A stretch of 64,000 bases of DNA. Source: Fibrobacter succinogenes (GTDB lineage Bacteria > Fibrobacterota > Fibrobacteria > Fibrobacterales > Fibrobacteraceae). Both the position numbers and the translations under genes were made by a program. Of the stretch, positions 28,992 to 36,933 are shown in pieces (position 1 is the stretch's first letter; every line of letters begins with the position of its first letter). The stretch covers positions 37,530 to 101,529 of the forward strand of contig CADCBQ010000010.1 in NCBI GenBank assembly GCA_902799745.1. Reading direction: 5' to 3'. The notes under the pieces are model-generated. The model was not told the DNA's origin. It ran no database searches and was given only the letters and a program-made list of their open reading frames with translations.

Positions 28992-30776
28992 ATGTTTGAA
29001 CTATATAATTTGAATATGAAAAAATGGCTTGGGGCGGCATTTGCGCTCGGTGCGATGATGGTTGCCTGCTCCACAGAAACGGCAGGCACCAGCGAAGAGA
29101 GCGAAGGCATTGTCGCGATTTCTAGCAAGAAAATTGGGGGCTCTGTGCAGAAGGGGCCTTTCGTGGAGGGTTCTGACGTTGTCCTTATGGAAACTTCGGC
29201 AGATGGAGGCCTTGAACCCACGGGCAGAGAATTTACGACTAAGACTATCAATGACGATGGCGACTTCCAATTCGACAGTCTTGAACTGGAAAGTCAGTAT
29301 GTGCTCCTTTCTGCAGAAGGTTACTATACCCGTGAAATTGGTAGCGAACGCTCCTACTGCATTTTGCGCCTTAACGCGGCTTCCAACCTGGAAAAACGCA
29401 GTACGGCAAATATTAACTTGCTGACGCATTTTGAATACAAGCGCGTCTTGAAGTTGGTCAAGGAGGGTAAGAGCTTTTCTGAAGCCAAACGCCAGGCTGC
29501 AACGGAGCTCATGAATGCATTCGGTGTTAAAGTCCCTGAAAAAGCTGCAGAAGACTTGAATATCTATAATAGCTCTGATGGGGATAGAACTCTCTACCAT
29601 CTTAGCGCTTTTGTGGATCAGGACTTTTTCTATCCTAATGTTGATGGTGTCGATGAATGGGAATATGAACATAATCCGGCCAATATAGACTGCTCCAAGT
29701 TGCAGGAATACGTTGATTCGTTTGCGGATGATCTTGCTGAAGATGGTACTCTCAGCGATTCCCTAATAGCGCCTATTGCTAGTGATGCTGACTTCTACTT
29801 TGACATGGGTAATGTCATGTATGGTAATGAACTAGGCTTGAAAGATAAAGATCCGTACGAGCTTATGGCCGACAGGTTCTATTTCTATGAACTTGTATAC
29901 GATCACTATCTTGACTTTGAAACCTGCAACGATAGCCGTTGGGGTGAATCAAGAAAGCTTGATAAACCTTTCGAATATTATGACGAAAAAGAAGATCGAA
30001 TTGTATCTGTAAATCCTTCCTACTTCCTTTGCAATGGAACGCGTTGGAGATTTACGAAGAAAGAACATCTCGATTCCCTTATGACACCGATTCCTCATGA
30101 AATGGGTACCATGAAAGATCCTCGCGATGGTATGACGTATAAGACGGTTCGCTTTGAATTTAACGGGAAAAACTATGAATGGATGGCCGAAGACCTTAAA
30201 TACATTCTAGACTCGGATGCGTTTGGTGATGGCGTTAAAAAGGATGTGGTTACGGATGGACTTTATAATTGGACAACGGCCATGCAAATTGATAAAAAGT
30301 ATATGTCAAAACCAGTTGAAGATGGCCTGATAGATTCGTTGCATCAAGGCGTTTGTCCAGATGGCTGGCATGTATCCAGTGCTATGGATTGGGTGAATTT
30401 GATCGCTTATGCTGGTGGAATAGAAGGCTTACTTGACGAAAACTGGAAAACGGATAGAGAAACTGCCCGAGCAAAAGATTTGTATGGAGTATATGCTAAT
30501 AGATTTGACTTTAACCTTGTGCCGATGGACAAGAAACATCTGAGACTCTATTACCACACGTATTCCCATAAATCATTTGTTGAAAAAGCTAAAGCGGAGT
30601 TGCATTCTTTGTATGAACTTTCTGAAAGTTCAGATGAGGTTTGGATTTGGCCTCTCATAAACGGTTATGATTACGAATTGGAACTTGATGGCGCCACTTT
30701 GGAAATTTCTGGTGGTTATGACAAAATAACCTCGGATAAACGAAATAGGGCTCGTGTGCGCTGCGTCAAGAACTAG
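28992..30776 (+). CDS. lipoprotein with QKGPF domain and TIGR02145 F. succinogenes major paralogous domain
   Basis: This 594-residue lipoprotein (lipobox MVAC) has the shared QKGPF domain (GGSVQKGPFVEGSDVV, then INLLTHFEYKRVLKLV, then EDLNIYNSSDG). The C-terminal ~200 residues are a TIGR02145 domain: DGMTYKTVRFEFNGKNYEW, MAEDLKY, GVCPDGWHV and ARVRCVKN are its typical landmarks. TIGR02145 domains occur in many exported Fibrobacter proteins and resemble the FISUMP/formylglycine-like fold; their function is unknown. AGGAG seven bases upstream supports ATG 28992, although the signal peptide reads well from the second ATG at 29016. The gene follows its TIGR02147 partner directly and is probably co-transcribed. 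Confidence 0.8.
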   Translation: MFELYNLNMKKWLGAAFALGAMMVACSTETAGTSEESEGIVAISSKKIGGSVQKGPFVEGSDVVLMETSADGGLEPTGREFTTKTINDDGDFQFDSLELESQYVLLSAEGYYTREIGSERSYCILRLNAASNLEKRSTANINLLTHFEYKRVLKLVKEGKSFSEAKRQAATELMNAFGVKVPEKAAEDLNIYNSSDGDRTLYHLSAFVDQDFFYPNVDGVDEWEYEHNPANIDCSKLQEYVDSFADDLAEDGTLSDSLIAPIASDADFYFDMGNVMYGNELGLKDKDPYELMADRFYFYELVYDHYLDFETCNDSRWGESRKLDKPFEYYDEKEDRIVSVNPSYFLCNGTRWRFTKKEHLDSLMTPIPHEMGTMKDPRDGMTYKTVRFEFNGKNYEWMAEDLKYILDSDAFGDGVKKDVVTDGLYNWTTAMQIDKKYMSKPVEDGLIDSLHQGVCPDGWHVSSAMDWVNLIAYAGGIEGLLDENWKTDRETARAKDLYGVYANRFDFNLVPMDKKHLRLYYHTYSHKSFVEKAKAELHSLYELSESSDEVWIWPLINGYDYELELDGATLEISGGYDKITSDKRNRARVRCVKN

Positions 30777-30852
30777 AACAGACAAAGTAAAATACATTTG
30801 ATTCCCCCAAAATTTGGACCCAGGAGTGTATGGGCTGGGGGATGGTTAGGGA

Positions 30853-30890
30853 AGAATCCTGTGGAATGTTCTGCAGGATTCTTTTTTTTG
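30853..30890 (+). terminator. intrinsic terminator
   Basis: AGAATCCTG and CAGGATTCT pair around TGGAATGTTCTG, followed by a run of eight Ts. It ends cassette 1. Confidence 0.85.
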
Positions 30891-31030
30891 TGTTCTAGGG
30901 CATGTTCTAGGAATATGAAGGTATGTTCTGAAAATGCCTGATTTTTGCGAATTTAGTTAAAATCGGTAAAATTTAGCTAAAAACGCAATATTCATGTTCT
31001 AAATCTGCTAAAAAAGGTATATTTGATGCC
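30891..31030 (+). promoter_or_regulatory. operator/promoter region of TIGR02147 regulator 2
   Basis: TGTTCT half-sites occur at 30891, 30903, 30924 and 30995. The second is part of the imperfect palindrome CATGTTCTAGGAATATG (30901-30917, centre 30909). The proximal site CATGTTCTAAA starts at 30993, 84 bases from that centre. TATATTTG (31018-31025) begins 25 bases after it and ends five bases before ATG 31031. The same arrangement, to within one base, recurs before 34062 and 36934. Confidence 0.7.
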
Positions 31031-31888
31031 ATGAAGGAGATCATAGAATACACTGATTATCGTAAGTTCATTCAGGACTACTACGATGAACGAAAACGCT
31101 GCTCTGCTTTTTCTTGGCATGCGTTCGCCCAGAAGGCGGGCTTTTCGTCAGATGTCTACTTGAAGTATGTCTGCGAAGGGAAAAAGAATTTGAGCGTTGG
31201 TTCGGCAGGTTCGGTGGCGGGGGCCATGGGGCTTGTCGGCTTTGAGTATGACTATTTTGTCTTGATGGTTTCTTATGCGCATGCAAAGAGCAACGAAGCT
31301 AAAAAGGCTGCGTTCGAAGAACGCTGTGCGCTGGCGAATGCTCACAAGGTGCGTGTGCTGGGGGACGAAGAGTTCAAGTATTTTAAGTCATGGAAAAATT
31401 CCGTAATCCGCGAATTAGCGCCGCACATGCCCGGCGCAAAACCGCTTGAGATTGCTCATGCCTGCAAACAAAAGATTTCGGCTGCAGAAATTTCTGAAAC
31501 GCTCAATTTTTTGGTGAAGGCGAACCTTTTGAAAAAGGACAAGAACGGAAATTACCAGCAGACAGACAAGACCATTAAAATGTCGCCGGTGGAGGCCGTG
31601 CCGTTGGCCGCTCGCGATTTGCAACGCCAAATGGGTGAATTTGCCATCAAGGCGCTTGACTTGCCGATTTCGGAACGCGTCATGTCGGGTTATACGCTTG
31701 GGCTTACGCGTCGTGCGTATGAACGCATCAAAAAAGAGACGGAAGACTATTACCGCCGCGTGGTGGCGATTGCGACAGAGGAAGACGAAACGGAACAGGT
31801 TTACCGCTTGAACGTACAGTTATTCCCGTTGAGTGAACCTTTGAAAATCGAAAAGGAAACAGTTTTAAAAAAGGGGCAGAGAAAATGA
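31031..31888 (+). CDS. TIGR02147/DUF4423 family regulator-like protein, copy 2
   Basis: This 285-residue protein is very similar to copy 3 (MKEIIEYTDYRKFIQDYYDE, then GFSSDVYLKYVCEGKKNLSVG as the HTH-like region, then ALANAHKVRVLGDEEFKYFK, then MPGAKPLEIAHACKQ). These two are clearly more recent duplicates than copy 1. ATG 31031 has no SD; TATATTTG ends five bases upstream, so the transcript probably begins at or next to the start codon. The stop codon overlaps the downstream lipoprotein ATG (ATGA), suggesting translational coupling. It is probably a DNA-binding regulator; the candidate target is the palindrome shared by three promoters here. Confidence 0.83.
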   Translation: MKEIIEYTDYRKFIQDYYDERKRCSAFSWHAFAQKAGFSSDVYLKYVCEGKKNLSVGSAGSVAGAMGLVGFEYDYFVLMVSYAHAKSNEAKKAAFEERCALANAHKVRVLGDEEFKYFKSWKNSVIRELAPHMPGAKPLEIAHACKQKISAAEISETLNFLVKANLLKKDKNGNYQQTDKTIKMSPVEAVPLAARDLQRQMGEFAIKALDLPISERVMSGYTLGLTRRAYERIKKETEDYYRRVVAIATEEDETEQVYRLNVQLFPLSEPLKIEKETVLKKGQRK

Positions 31889-33876
31889 GAAAAATAATGA
31901 ACAAGGAATGGATTATGAGGAGAAAACAAATTATAGGGTGTCTCGCGATGGGGGCCGTGTTCTGGGCCTGTTCCGGTGGCGATTCCGATAGTATGGATCT
32001 CGGTGGCGGCGCTTCGGGCGATGCGGGCGTTACCGCTGTCGTAGACTGGGAAGTGGCCGGCGTGTCTCAGAAGGGCCCGTTCGTGACGGGTTCTGCCGTG
32101 ACGGTGCAGGAACTGGACGGCGTTACGCTCAAGCAGACGGGCAAGAGTTTCAAGGGCTCTATCAAGAGCGATAAGGGCGACTTTGCCATCAAGGATATTA
32201 ATTTGGGATCGCAGTATGCAATCCTTGAAGCATCAGGCTACTACCGCGACGAAATTTCTGGCAAGAAGTCTTCGGGCATGGTGACGCTCCGTGCGTTGAC
32301 TGATCTTTCTAACCGCAAAACGGTGAACATCAACTTGCTCACGCATCTGGAATACGAACGTGTGATGTACTTGGTCAACAAGAAGAAAATGTCGATTGCC
32401 GATGCGAAGGCTCAAGCCGAAGAAGAAGTGCTTGCCTCGTTTGCAATCGAGGGTGACTTTGGCGAATCCGAAGACTTGAACATATTTGAGTCGGGTGACG
32501 GAAATGCGGCTCTGCTTGCTGTGAGCGTGTTGATGCAGGGCGATGCCGATGAGGCCGGCCTTACCGAACGCATCGGCGAATTCAGCATTTCGCTTGCCGA
32601 AGGCGGCAGCTGGGACGATGCCGACACCAAGACTGCGATTGCGGACTGGGCTTGCGATGTTGACTTGAAGGGGTCGCTTTCGACGGTGCGCAAGAATGTG
32701 GAAGATTGGAAATACGCCGATACCGTGCCTGCATTCGAAAAGTACGTCACGAACTTCTGGTGGAATAATTTCGGCCTCGGCGTCTGTAACGACAAACGCG
32801 AAAATGAAACCAAGCGCAACATAAACAAACTCAGCAATCTGTACAACGAATACTTCGTGTGCGAAAAGGGCCGCTGGCATATTCCGGGTGATGAACCGCT
32901 GTCCAGCTCGTCGGTTGAAAATGCTCCAGAAAGTTCTTCGTCGGAAACGCCGTTGAGTTCTATTTATGATCCGTTTGTCAGTTCTTCTTCGAGTGAACCC
33001 GAAGATACGATTCCGCCTCTTCCTGCGGAACTAGACTTCTTCGATTCGACATATTCGTTCGACGGTTATAGAAGTTTTGGCGAAGGCAAGCAGGAAGTGT
33101 GGTTCCTCACCTCCCCGGGACGACTGGTTAACGACCGTGAAAGACGGGATTCCATCGCGAGTGCGTTGGTAAATCTGATGGGAACGCGTGGATTCGCTTT
33201 TGAAGGCGCCATAAATAATGATTCCTTAGATGACGTGAGGTGCGATACGCTGTCGTATGTCTATTCGTTGAAAAAAGAAAACGTTGTCTACAAGATTTCC
33301 ATTACGAAAGAATTAGGTATGGGCATTATGTATGGCTCCAGCTATTTCTTCAAGGTGAAGGTCGTGGTACTGAAAGATGGCTTCGAGGAATTGCCGACGA
33401 CCGATTATAGCTCGTTGCGCTTCTTTAAGGATTTCCCAGAAGAACTTGCGTTTATGGAAGATTACTCCTCGACGAAGGTCCGGGCAGATTATGATGACGA
33501 TTCTCTTATGATTAGCTGGCAGTTCCGCCGGAATGTTGATTCGACAAACTCGCAGATGTACCAATTCCTTCCGGATCTGTCAAAAGAAAAAACTGCTGAA
33601 GATGCGCTGAAGCCGCTTTTGGGTGTCTTGCCCGATAATGGCTTTACATTTGTGAAGTCGGATTCGTTGGGTCGGAATTCTAATATGAGTGATTCGGTTG
33701 TCGTCCGCTATTTTTACGAAATGGAAACGCCGGCCGCGAGGTTTATGCTTCGCGCCGAAGTAGGGACTGTCGCTTATCCGTATTTTGGAGTGACATATAC
33801 ATTTAAGTATGGCTATACCGTAGATGTCAATGTTTACTATAAGCAGAAGCCGGAAAGCAAAGGAAAAACCGAATAA
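31885..33876 (+). CDS. QKGPF-domain lipoprotein with Ser-rich linker, cassette 2
   Basis: This 663-residue lipoprotein (lipobox FWAC) carries the QKGPF domain (GVSQKGPFVTGSAVTVQELD, VNINLLTHLEYERVMYLV, EDLNIFESGDGNAALLAVSV, then AFEKYVTNFWWNNF) in its first 330 residues. A Ser-rich linker (about 336-375) and a C-terminal region of about 290 residues with two similar halves (ELDFFDSTYSFDG and ELAFMEDYSSTKV, each followed by a predicted beta-rich stretch) come next. No known domain is recognised there. ATG 31885 overlaps the regulator stop; ATG 31915 has a better SD (AAGGAA) and would give a more standard signal peptide (MRRKQIIGCLAMGAVFWAC), so the true start may be there. Confidence 0.78.
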   Translation: MRKIMNKEWIMRRKQIIGCLAMGAVFWACSGGDSDSMDLGGGASGDAGVTAVVDWEVAGVSQKGPFVTGSAVTVQELDGVTLKQTGKSFKGSIKSDKGDFAIKDINLGSQYAILEASGYYRDEISGKKSSGMVTLRALTDLSNRKTVNINLLTHLEYERVMYLVNKKKMSIADAKAQAEEEVLASFAIEGDFGESEDLNIFESGDGNAALLAVSVLMQGDADEAGLTERIGEFSISLAEGGSWDDADTKTAIADWACDVDLKGSLSTVRKNVEDWKYADTVPAFEKYVTNFWWNNFGLGVCNDKRENETKRNINKLSNLYNEYFVCEKGRWHIPGDEPLSSSSVENAPESSSSETPLSSIYDPFVSSSSSEPEDTIPPLPAELDFFDSTYSFDGYRSFGEGKQEVWFLTSPGRLVNDRERRDSIASALVNLMGTRGFAFEGAINNDSLDDVRCDTLSYVYSLKKENVVYKISITKELGMGIMYGSSYFFKVKVVVLKDGFEELPTTDYSSLRFFKDFPEELAFMEDYSSTKVRADYDDDSLMISWQFRRNVDSTNSQMYQFLPDLSKEKTAEDALKPLLGVLPDNGFTFVKSDSLGRNSNMSDSVVVRYFYEMETPAARFMLRAEVGTVAYPYFGVTYTFKYGYTVDVNVYYKQKPESKGKTE

Positions 33877-33900
33877 ATTATCACTAGGAGGAGAGAGAAG

Positions 33901-33932
33901 GGACCCGCCTGTAATGGCAGGTTCTTTTTTTT
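33901..33932 (+). terminator. intrinsic terminator
   Basis: GGACCCGCC and GGCAGGTTC pair imperfectly around TGTAAT and are followed by a T-run. It ends cassette 2. Confidence 0.7.
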
Positions 33933-34061
33933 GTATTCCTGGAATACAAGTTGTATTCTTGAAAATGCCGAAATTTTAAAAATTTTGCATAAATCGTAAA
34001 TTTTGAACGAAAATGGCGAATTTGTATCCCAAAGCAGATAAATTAGTCTATATTTGTGTTC
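33931..34061 (+). promoter_or_regulatory. operator/promoter region of TIGR02147 regulator 3
   Basis: A perfect 19-base palindrome TTGTATTCCTGGAATACAA (33931-33949, centre 33940) is followed by a half-site TTGTATTCT (33951-33959). The proximal TGTATCCCAAA starts at 34023, 83 bases from the centre. TATATTTG (34049-34056) begins 26 bases after it and ends five bases before ATG 34062. This is the clearest copy of the shared operator arrangement. Confidence 0.75.
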
Positions 34062-34925
34062 ATGAAGGAGATCATAGAATACACAGATTACCGCAAGTTC
34101 ATCCAGGATTACTACGATGAACGCAAACGTACTTCTGCGTTTACCTGGCGAGATTTTGCGCGAGACGCAGGGTTTTCGTCGGCGGTATATCTGAAGTATG
34201 TCTGTGAGGGGAAGAAAAACCTGAGCGTAGGGGCTGCAGGTTCCGTAGCGAGTGCTATGGGGTTGGTGGGGTTTGAACACACGTACTTTGTGCTGATGGT
34301 TTCATACGCACATGCGAAGGGGGACGAGGCGAAACGAGCCGCGTTCGAGGAACGCTGTGCGCTGGCTAATGCTCACAAGGTGCGTGTGTTGGGAGACGAA
34401 GAGTTCAAGTATTTTAAATCGTGGAAAAATGCGGTGCTGCGCGAACTTGCGCCGCACATGCCGGGCGCCAAGCCGCTTGAAATGGCGAAGGCCTGCAAGC
34501 AGCCGATTACCGCAGCCGAGGTCTCCGAGACTCTCGACTTTTTGGTGCGCGCCAAGCTTCTCAAAAAAGACAAGAATGGAAACTACCAGCAGACCGACAA
34601 GGCGATTTCGATGGGCTCTGTCGATGCCGTGCCGGTGGCTGCCCGCGATTTGCAACGTCAGATGGCTGAATTCGCCGTGAAGGCGCTGAACTTGCCGCTT
34701 TCGGAACGCGACATGTCTGGCCTTACCATGGGAATTACGCGCCGCGCTTACGAACGTATTCGAAAAGAACTTGCGGATTGCCGTCGCCGCATTATGGCGA
34801 TCGTTACCGAAGACGACGATACGGAACAGGTGTACCGTTTGAACTTGCAGCTGTTCCCGATGAGCGAATGTTTAAAGAAAGACGATAAGGGTACGCCCAA
34901 AAAGGAAGGAGATCATGAAGAATAA
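34062..34925 (+). CDS. TIGR02147/DUF4423 family regulator-like protein, copy 3
   Basis: This 287-residue protein is near-identical in layout to copy 2, with the HTH-like region in TWRDFARDAGFSSAVYLKYV, then ALANAHKVRVLGDEEFKYFK, GNYQQTDKAISM and LQRQMAEFAVKAL. I start at ATG 34062, matching the MKEIIEYTDYRK start of copy 2. An in-frame GTG six bases upstream lies inside the TATATTTG box, so it cannot be used. No SD is present, and the leaderless arrangement is the same as for copy 2. The gene overlaps the next lipoprotein gene by 11 bases, whose SD (AAGGAG) lies within its last codons. It is probably co-transcribed with it. Confidence 0.83.
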   Translation: MKEIIEYTDYRKFIQDYYDERKRTSAFTWRDFARDAGFSSAVYLKYVCEGKKNLSVGAAGSVASAMGLVGFEHTYFVLMVSYAHAKGDEAKRAAFEERCALANAHKVRVLGDEEFKYFKSWKNAVLRELAPHMPGAKPLEMAKACKQPITAAEVSETLDFLVRAKLLKKDKNGNYQQTDKAISMGSVDAVPVAARDLQRQMAEFAVKALNLPLSERDMSGLTMGITRRAYERIRKELADCRRRIMAIVTEDDDTEQVYRLNLQLFPMSECLKKDDKGTPKKEGDHEE

Positions 34926-36684
34926 CTTGCGTAAAACGACCAAGAAAGGCTTGGCCGTTGTTTCTGCAATGATGGGTATGTCGGTGCTGTTTGCCGCGTG
35001 CTCCAGTAACGATGAAAAAGGCGTCGCGGGCGGTGTCTCGGAAGATGCCGGATTTGTGGCCGATGTGTCGGGTCTTGCGCAGAAGGGGCCGTTCCTGAAG
35101 GGCTCTGCTGTGACGGTGCGCGGTATCGATTGTAAGACGCTGGAATTCACGGATCAGATTTTTGAAGGCGCTGTCAAGAGCGATAAGGGCGACTTTGCTC
35201 TCGATAGCATTGCACTCGATGCTTCTTGCGCGGTTATCGAAGTTACGGGTAAGTACCTGAACGAAGTCACGGGCAAAAAGACGGAAGACGAATTGACGCT
35301 GCGTGCGCTGACCAATCTCAAGGATCGCGAGAACGTGAACGTCAACTTGCTCACGAACCTGGAATACGAACGCGTGATGCACCTTGTGAAAGAAAAGAAC
35401 AAGACCCTTGCCCAGGCTAAAACTCAGGCCGAAGGCGAAGTCCTTGCCGCTTTCGATATTAAGGGTGAATTCGACGAATTCGAAAACCTGAATATCTTTG
35501 AATCGGGCGACGGTAACGCGGCACTCCTTGCCGTGAGCGTGATGATGCAGGGTGACGCCGATGCGGCAGGACTTGCAAAACGCCTTGACAAGTTCGACGA
35601 TTCCTTTGCCGAAAGTGGTGAATGGAAGGACTCTGAAACGAAAAAGGCTGTTGCGGAATGGACTGCAGAAGCTTCGGCAAACGGTGAACTTGAAACGATC
35701 CGCAAGAATATCGAAGGCCTTGATTACGCTGACGAAATCCCCGCATTCGAAAAGTACATTCCTGCCGTAGAACCTGCTGACTCGACCGAGGACAGTTCCT
35801 CTTCTGCTGCGCAGGATTCGCTTGAGGAAGAAGTCTCCTCTTCCTCCTCTTCGAAAGAAGAACCGCGCGACACTACGGTAACATCCAGCAGCAGCGAAGT
35901 CGCTGCGGATACGGCTTCTTCAAGTTCCGTGGTGCCGCCGGTATCGAGCTCGTCTGTCCGTGATTCGCTGCTTTCTAGTTCCTCTGTCAGAGATTCTCTG
36001 TCGCAGGATAGTCTGCGTTCTTCGAGTTCTATCGTGCCGAAGGATTCTGTAGTTCGTGATTCAATTGTTCGTGATACGACGGTTCGCGATACCTCTGTAC
36101 GAGATTCTTCCGTTCGTGATACGAGTTCCGTAAAGCCGGATACTTCGATTACGAAGAAAGATTCCTCTGTTATAAAAAAAGATACCTCGGGCTGCCCCAA
36201 TACGGAATTCCCCCATGAACTGAGTAACTTACTTGGAAATGACTATGAAATTGCAGAAGCGCGTTGCCCTGGTGACTCCGTAGTCGTGACTTGGAGAACG
36301 CGTCACGATGTTTACGAAACGGAATTCTCTGTTCCGAGGACATATACTTTTGCTGCGGATTTTGAACAGTACTCGACGGATAGCTTGGATCGTTTCAGGT
36401 CGGAGTGGCTAGGTAGAGGCTCTGGATTCGAATTTGGTAAAGAACACGATGAAAGTATAGTGGATTTAGGAAACGAATTGTATGACTACCCGTACGATGA
36501 AGAAGATTTGAGCGAGATTGGCGAAACGACGCCTGTGTATTCTTACCGCATGGATCTGAAGAACGCTTCGTATCTTGTATACGTATTCTCGGTGCCGCAA
36601 GTGCTAGTGAGCGCAAGTGGTTCTAGAACAATCCGCTATGGGTTTGTTGTAGAATTGGTGGGTGTCTATTATATGTCAAAGTAA
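34915..36684 (+). CDS. QKGPF-domain lipoprotein with long Ser/Asp linker, cassette 3
   Basis: This 589-residue lipoprotein (lipobox FAAC) has the QKGPF domain in its first ~290 residues (GLAQKGPFLKGSAVTVRGID, VNVNLLTNLEYERVMHLV, ENLNIFESGDGNAALLAVSV, IPAFEKYIPA). A long low-complexity linker (about 290-425) consists of Ser runs and then R-D-S/T-x-V steps (SIVRDTTVRDTSVRDSSV) ending in KKDTSGCPNTEF. The last ~165 residues form a compact beta-rich domain of unknown family. The protein is probably surface-exposed, with the linker as a spacer. It is preceded by a strong SD inside the regulator gene. Confidence 0.78.
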   Translation: MKNNLRKTTKKGLAVVSAMMGMSVLFAACSSNDEKGVAGGVSEDAGFVADVSGLAQKGPFLKGSAVTVRGIDCKTLEFTDQIFEGAVKSDKGDFALDSIALDASCAVIEVTGKYLNEVTGKKTEDELTLRALTNLKDRENVNVNLLTNLEYERVMHLVKEKNKTLAQAKTQAEGEVLAAFDIKGEFDEFENLNIFESGDGNAALLAVSVMMQGDADAAGLAKRLDKFDDSFAESGEWKDSETKKAVAEWTAEASANGELETIRKNIEGLDYADEIPAFEKYIPAVEPADSTEDSSSSAAQDSLEEEVSSSSSSKEEPRDTTVTSSSSEVAADTASSSSVVPPVSSSSVRDSLLSSSSVRDSLSQDSLRSSSSIVPKDSVVRDSIVRDTTVRDTSVRDSSVRDTSSVKPDTSITKKDSSVIKKDTSGCPNTEFPHELSNLLGNDYEIAEARCPGDSVVVTWRTRHDVYETEFSVPRTYTFAADFEQYSTDSLDRFRSEWLGRGSGFEFGKEHDESIVDLGNELYDYPYDEEDLSEIGETTPVYSYRMDLKNASYLVYVFSVPQVLVSASGSRTIRYGFVVELVGVYYMSK

Positions 36685-36708
36685 AGGTCTTCTACCCTAA
36701 AAAAGCGG

Positions 36709-36742
36709 AAAGGTCTCGCAATTTTGCGAGGCCTTTTCTTTT
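36709..36742 (+). terminator. intrinsic terminator
   Basis: AAAGGTCTCGCA and TGCGAGGCCTTT pair around ATTT, followed by TTCTTTTTTTT. It ends cassette 3. Confidence 0.88.
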
Positions 36743-36762
36743 TTTTACGGGGCGTTTTTCTC

Positions 36763-36900
36763 TGTGTTCTGGGAATACAATTTTTGTATTCCAATTTGCT
36801 TAAATTTTTATAAAATCTTTAAATCCTGTAAAATTTAAAGAAAAACGCTAATTTTGTGTTCCAAACTGTTAAAATATGTCTATATTTGTAGGCGTGAGGG
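36763..36900 (+). promoter_or_regulatory. operator/promoter region of the orphan QKGPF lipoprotein
   Basis: TGTGTTCTGGGAATACAA (36763-36780, centre 36771) is an imperfect copy of the cassette-3 palindrome. TTGTATTCCAA follows at 36784. The proximal TGTGTTCCAAA starts at 36855, 84 bases from the centre, and TATATTTG (36881-36888) begins 26 bases after it. The arrangement matches those before the two closest TIGR02147 genes, but here it drives a lipoprotein gene without its own regulator. Confidence 0.72.
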
Positions 36901-36933
36901 ATGGAAAAACACTCCAAACAAGGAAGGAAGAAA

